Part shown: positions 63,167-64,000 of the stretch, in pieces
Layout of the letters: every line of letters begins with the position of its first letter
Position numbering within the stretch: the first letter of the stretch is position 1
Source: Arcticibacterium luteifluviistationis
GTDB lineage: Bacteria; Bacteroidota; Bacteroidia; Cytophagales; Spirosomataceae
NCBI RefSeq assembly: GCF_003258705.1
Contig: NZ_CP029480.1
Location: 2,728,001-2,792,000 of the forward strand
Length of the DNA stretch: 64,000 nt
Direction: 5' to 3'
The notes under the pieces: model-generated
What the model saw: only the letters and a program-made list of their open reading frames with translations
The model's database searches: none
What the model was told of the DNA's origin: nothing
Translations under genes and position numbers: made by a program

Positions 63167-63174
63167 TACATTTG
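63167..63174 (+). promoter_or_regulatory. -7 element (TACATTTG) before the GNAT/nitrilase gene
   Basis: An exact TAnnTTTG match about 100 bases before the ATG at 63275. Confidence 0.33.
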
Positions 63175-63274
63175 AACCGAAATTCAGAAATCAAAGTACC
63201 TTAAAACAAGAACCGAAAAAATAAAGCTGCGAAGCTTATCCGGTTAATAATATTATACTTCCATTTAATTAATA

Positions 63275-64000
63275 ATGAGCAAACAAGAAATAGACAACAT
63301 AGAATTAAAATACCTCACTATAGATGATTATGAGGAGCTAAAAGCTGCCATGATAACATCCTATAATTCTATGCCTGATGCATATTGGAAAAAGCATCAC
63401 ATCAAATCGCTTATCTCTAAGTTCCCTGAAGGGCAAGTGGTTATGAAAATAAATGGACAGCTAGCAGGTTGTGCTCTATCCATTATTGTAGATTATGAAA
63501 TTGTTTCTGACAATCATACCTATAGAGAAATCACGAAGGACTATACTTTTGATTCTCATACCGATGATGGCGATATGCTTTATGGCATTGATGTTTTCAT
63601 TAAACCTGAGTTTAGAGGTTTACGTCTCGGTCGTAGGCTTTATGATTATAGAAAAGAGCTTTGTGAAAAGTTAAACCTTAAAGGAATAGCCTTTGGTGGT
63701 AGAATACCAAACTATCACAAATATGCTACTGAACTTACTCCTCTCAAATACATTGAAAAGGTTAAGCGAAAAGAAATACACGATCCTGTTTTAAACTTTC
63801 AAATTTCAAACGACTTTCATGCTGCCAAAATCCTAAGAGGATATTTAGAAGGAGATGAAGCTTCAAACGAGTTTGCGGTACTTCTAGAGTGGGATAATAT
63901 ATACTATGAAAAGCCTTCAAGAAAGGCTACTACCAAAAAGAAGGTGGTACGTATAGGACTTATTCAATGGCAAATGAGGCCTTATAATGACCTTGATGAG
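63275..64000 (+). CDS. GNAT/carbon-nitrogen hydrolase fusion, N-terminal part (cut by window edge)
   Basis: The frame opens with ATG at 63275 (MSKQEIDNIELKYLTIDDYEELK) and is still open at 64000 (242 codons). Residues 10-190 are a GNAT acetyltransferase domain with the acetyl-CoA loop FIKPEFRGLRLGRRLYDYRKEL and a following LNLKGIAFGGRIPNYHK. After a Lys-rich linker (KPSRKATTKKK) a second domain begins, VVRIGLIQWQMRPYND, which matches the first strand of the nitrilase/carbon-nitrogen hydrolase fold. Two-domain proteins of this kind are known in Bacteroidota; the catalytic Cys lies outside the window. Function unknown. Confidence 0.87.
   Translation, partial: MSKQEIDNIELKYLTIDDYEELKAAMITSYNSMPDAYWKKHHIKSLISKFPEGQVVMKINGQLAGCALSIIVDYEIVSDNHTYREITKDYTFDSHTDDGDMLYGIDVFIKPEFRGLRLGRRLYDYRKELCEKLNLKGIAFGGRIPNYHKYATELTPLKYIEKVKRKEIHDPVLNFQISNDFHAAKILRGYLEGDEASNEFAVLLEWDNIYYEKPSRKATTKKKVVRIGLIQWQMRPYNDLDE

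Larger units (their letters stand above)
62751..63274. other. AT-rich divergent spacer with a perfect hairpin
   Basis: No gene in 524 bases. A perfect 13-bp inverted repeat GAATATAGAGCTT/AAGCTCTATATTC with a 3-base loop lies at 62948-62976, without a T-run. A -7 match for the next gene is at 63167-63174. Confidence 0.55.

Overview
The window looks like a chromosomal segment from a Bacteroidota bacterium, most likely of the order Cytophagales. The reasons are a SusC/SusD pair, a hybrid two-component system carrying an AraC-type output domain, a type IX secretion (T9SS) sorting-like tail, many short lipoprotein signals, AT-rich spacers with poor Shine-Dalgarno sequences, and several exact matches to the Bacteroidota -7 promoter element TAnnTTTG a short way upstream of genes. 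There are no rRNA or tRNA genes, no CRISPR array, no prophage and no intact transposase.

Layout. 1-13.2 kb is almost all minus strand: acetyl-CoA synthetase (cut by the window edge), an ADP-ribosylglycohydrolase-like lipoprotein, a two-subunit Na+/solute symporter of the acetate-permease type, a SusD/SusC outer-membrane uptake pair, and a SulP anion transporter with a beta-carbonic anhydrase (probably bicarbonate uptake). 13.3-21 kb is housekeeping: a THUMP-like methyltransferase, dprA with a small MerR regulator, and alaS-GNAT-proC. 21.4-28 kb holds an unknown lipoprotein, an NRAMP-like transporter lacking the usual metal ligands, a bacterial PH-domain protein, a GH-A-type hydrolase, a CHRD protein and an unusual zinc-ribbon SDR protein. 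28.1-44.7 kb holds a 1304-residue hybrid sensor/regulator, a triple tail-collar protein and a 3549-residue secreted repeat protein. 45-61.4 kb is rich in exported oxidoreductases and hydrolases: a DUF1080 lipoprotein, two PVC-type dehydrogenase/HEAT proteins (one with an N-terminal cupredoxin, one with a C-terminal cytochrome c), a polysaccharide deacetylase, a VCBS-type lipoprotein and a ThuA protein. The NAD(P)HX repair enzyme also lies here. 61.4-64 kb has two related small lipoproteins (one broken), a small secreted protein and the start of a GNAT/nitrilase fusion.

The most unusual part is 50.0-53.4 kb. A 48-codon ORF at 53254-53400 matches the lasso-peptide leader pattern YxxPxLxxxGxxxxxT exactly. 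Its stop lies 12 bases before a T9SS-type secreted protein. Next comes a protein fusing a P-domain to a lysyl-oxidase domain in which the three copper histidines and both residues of the lysine-tyrosylquinone cofactor can be recognised. No lasso maturation enzymes are in the window. Beside this cluster are a decayed permease remnant with three frame changes and a 171-bp segment with possible terminal inverted repeats and a target-site duplication.

Other broken or repetitive structures are a frameshifted duplicate lipoprotein (61467-61872), eight in-frame 267-bp tandem repeats in the giant gene (41355-43490) with a two-unit alternating pattern, and three 1.03-kb beta-helix modules in the same gene. 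All family assignments come from reading motifs, without database searches.
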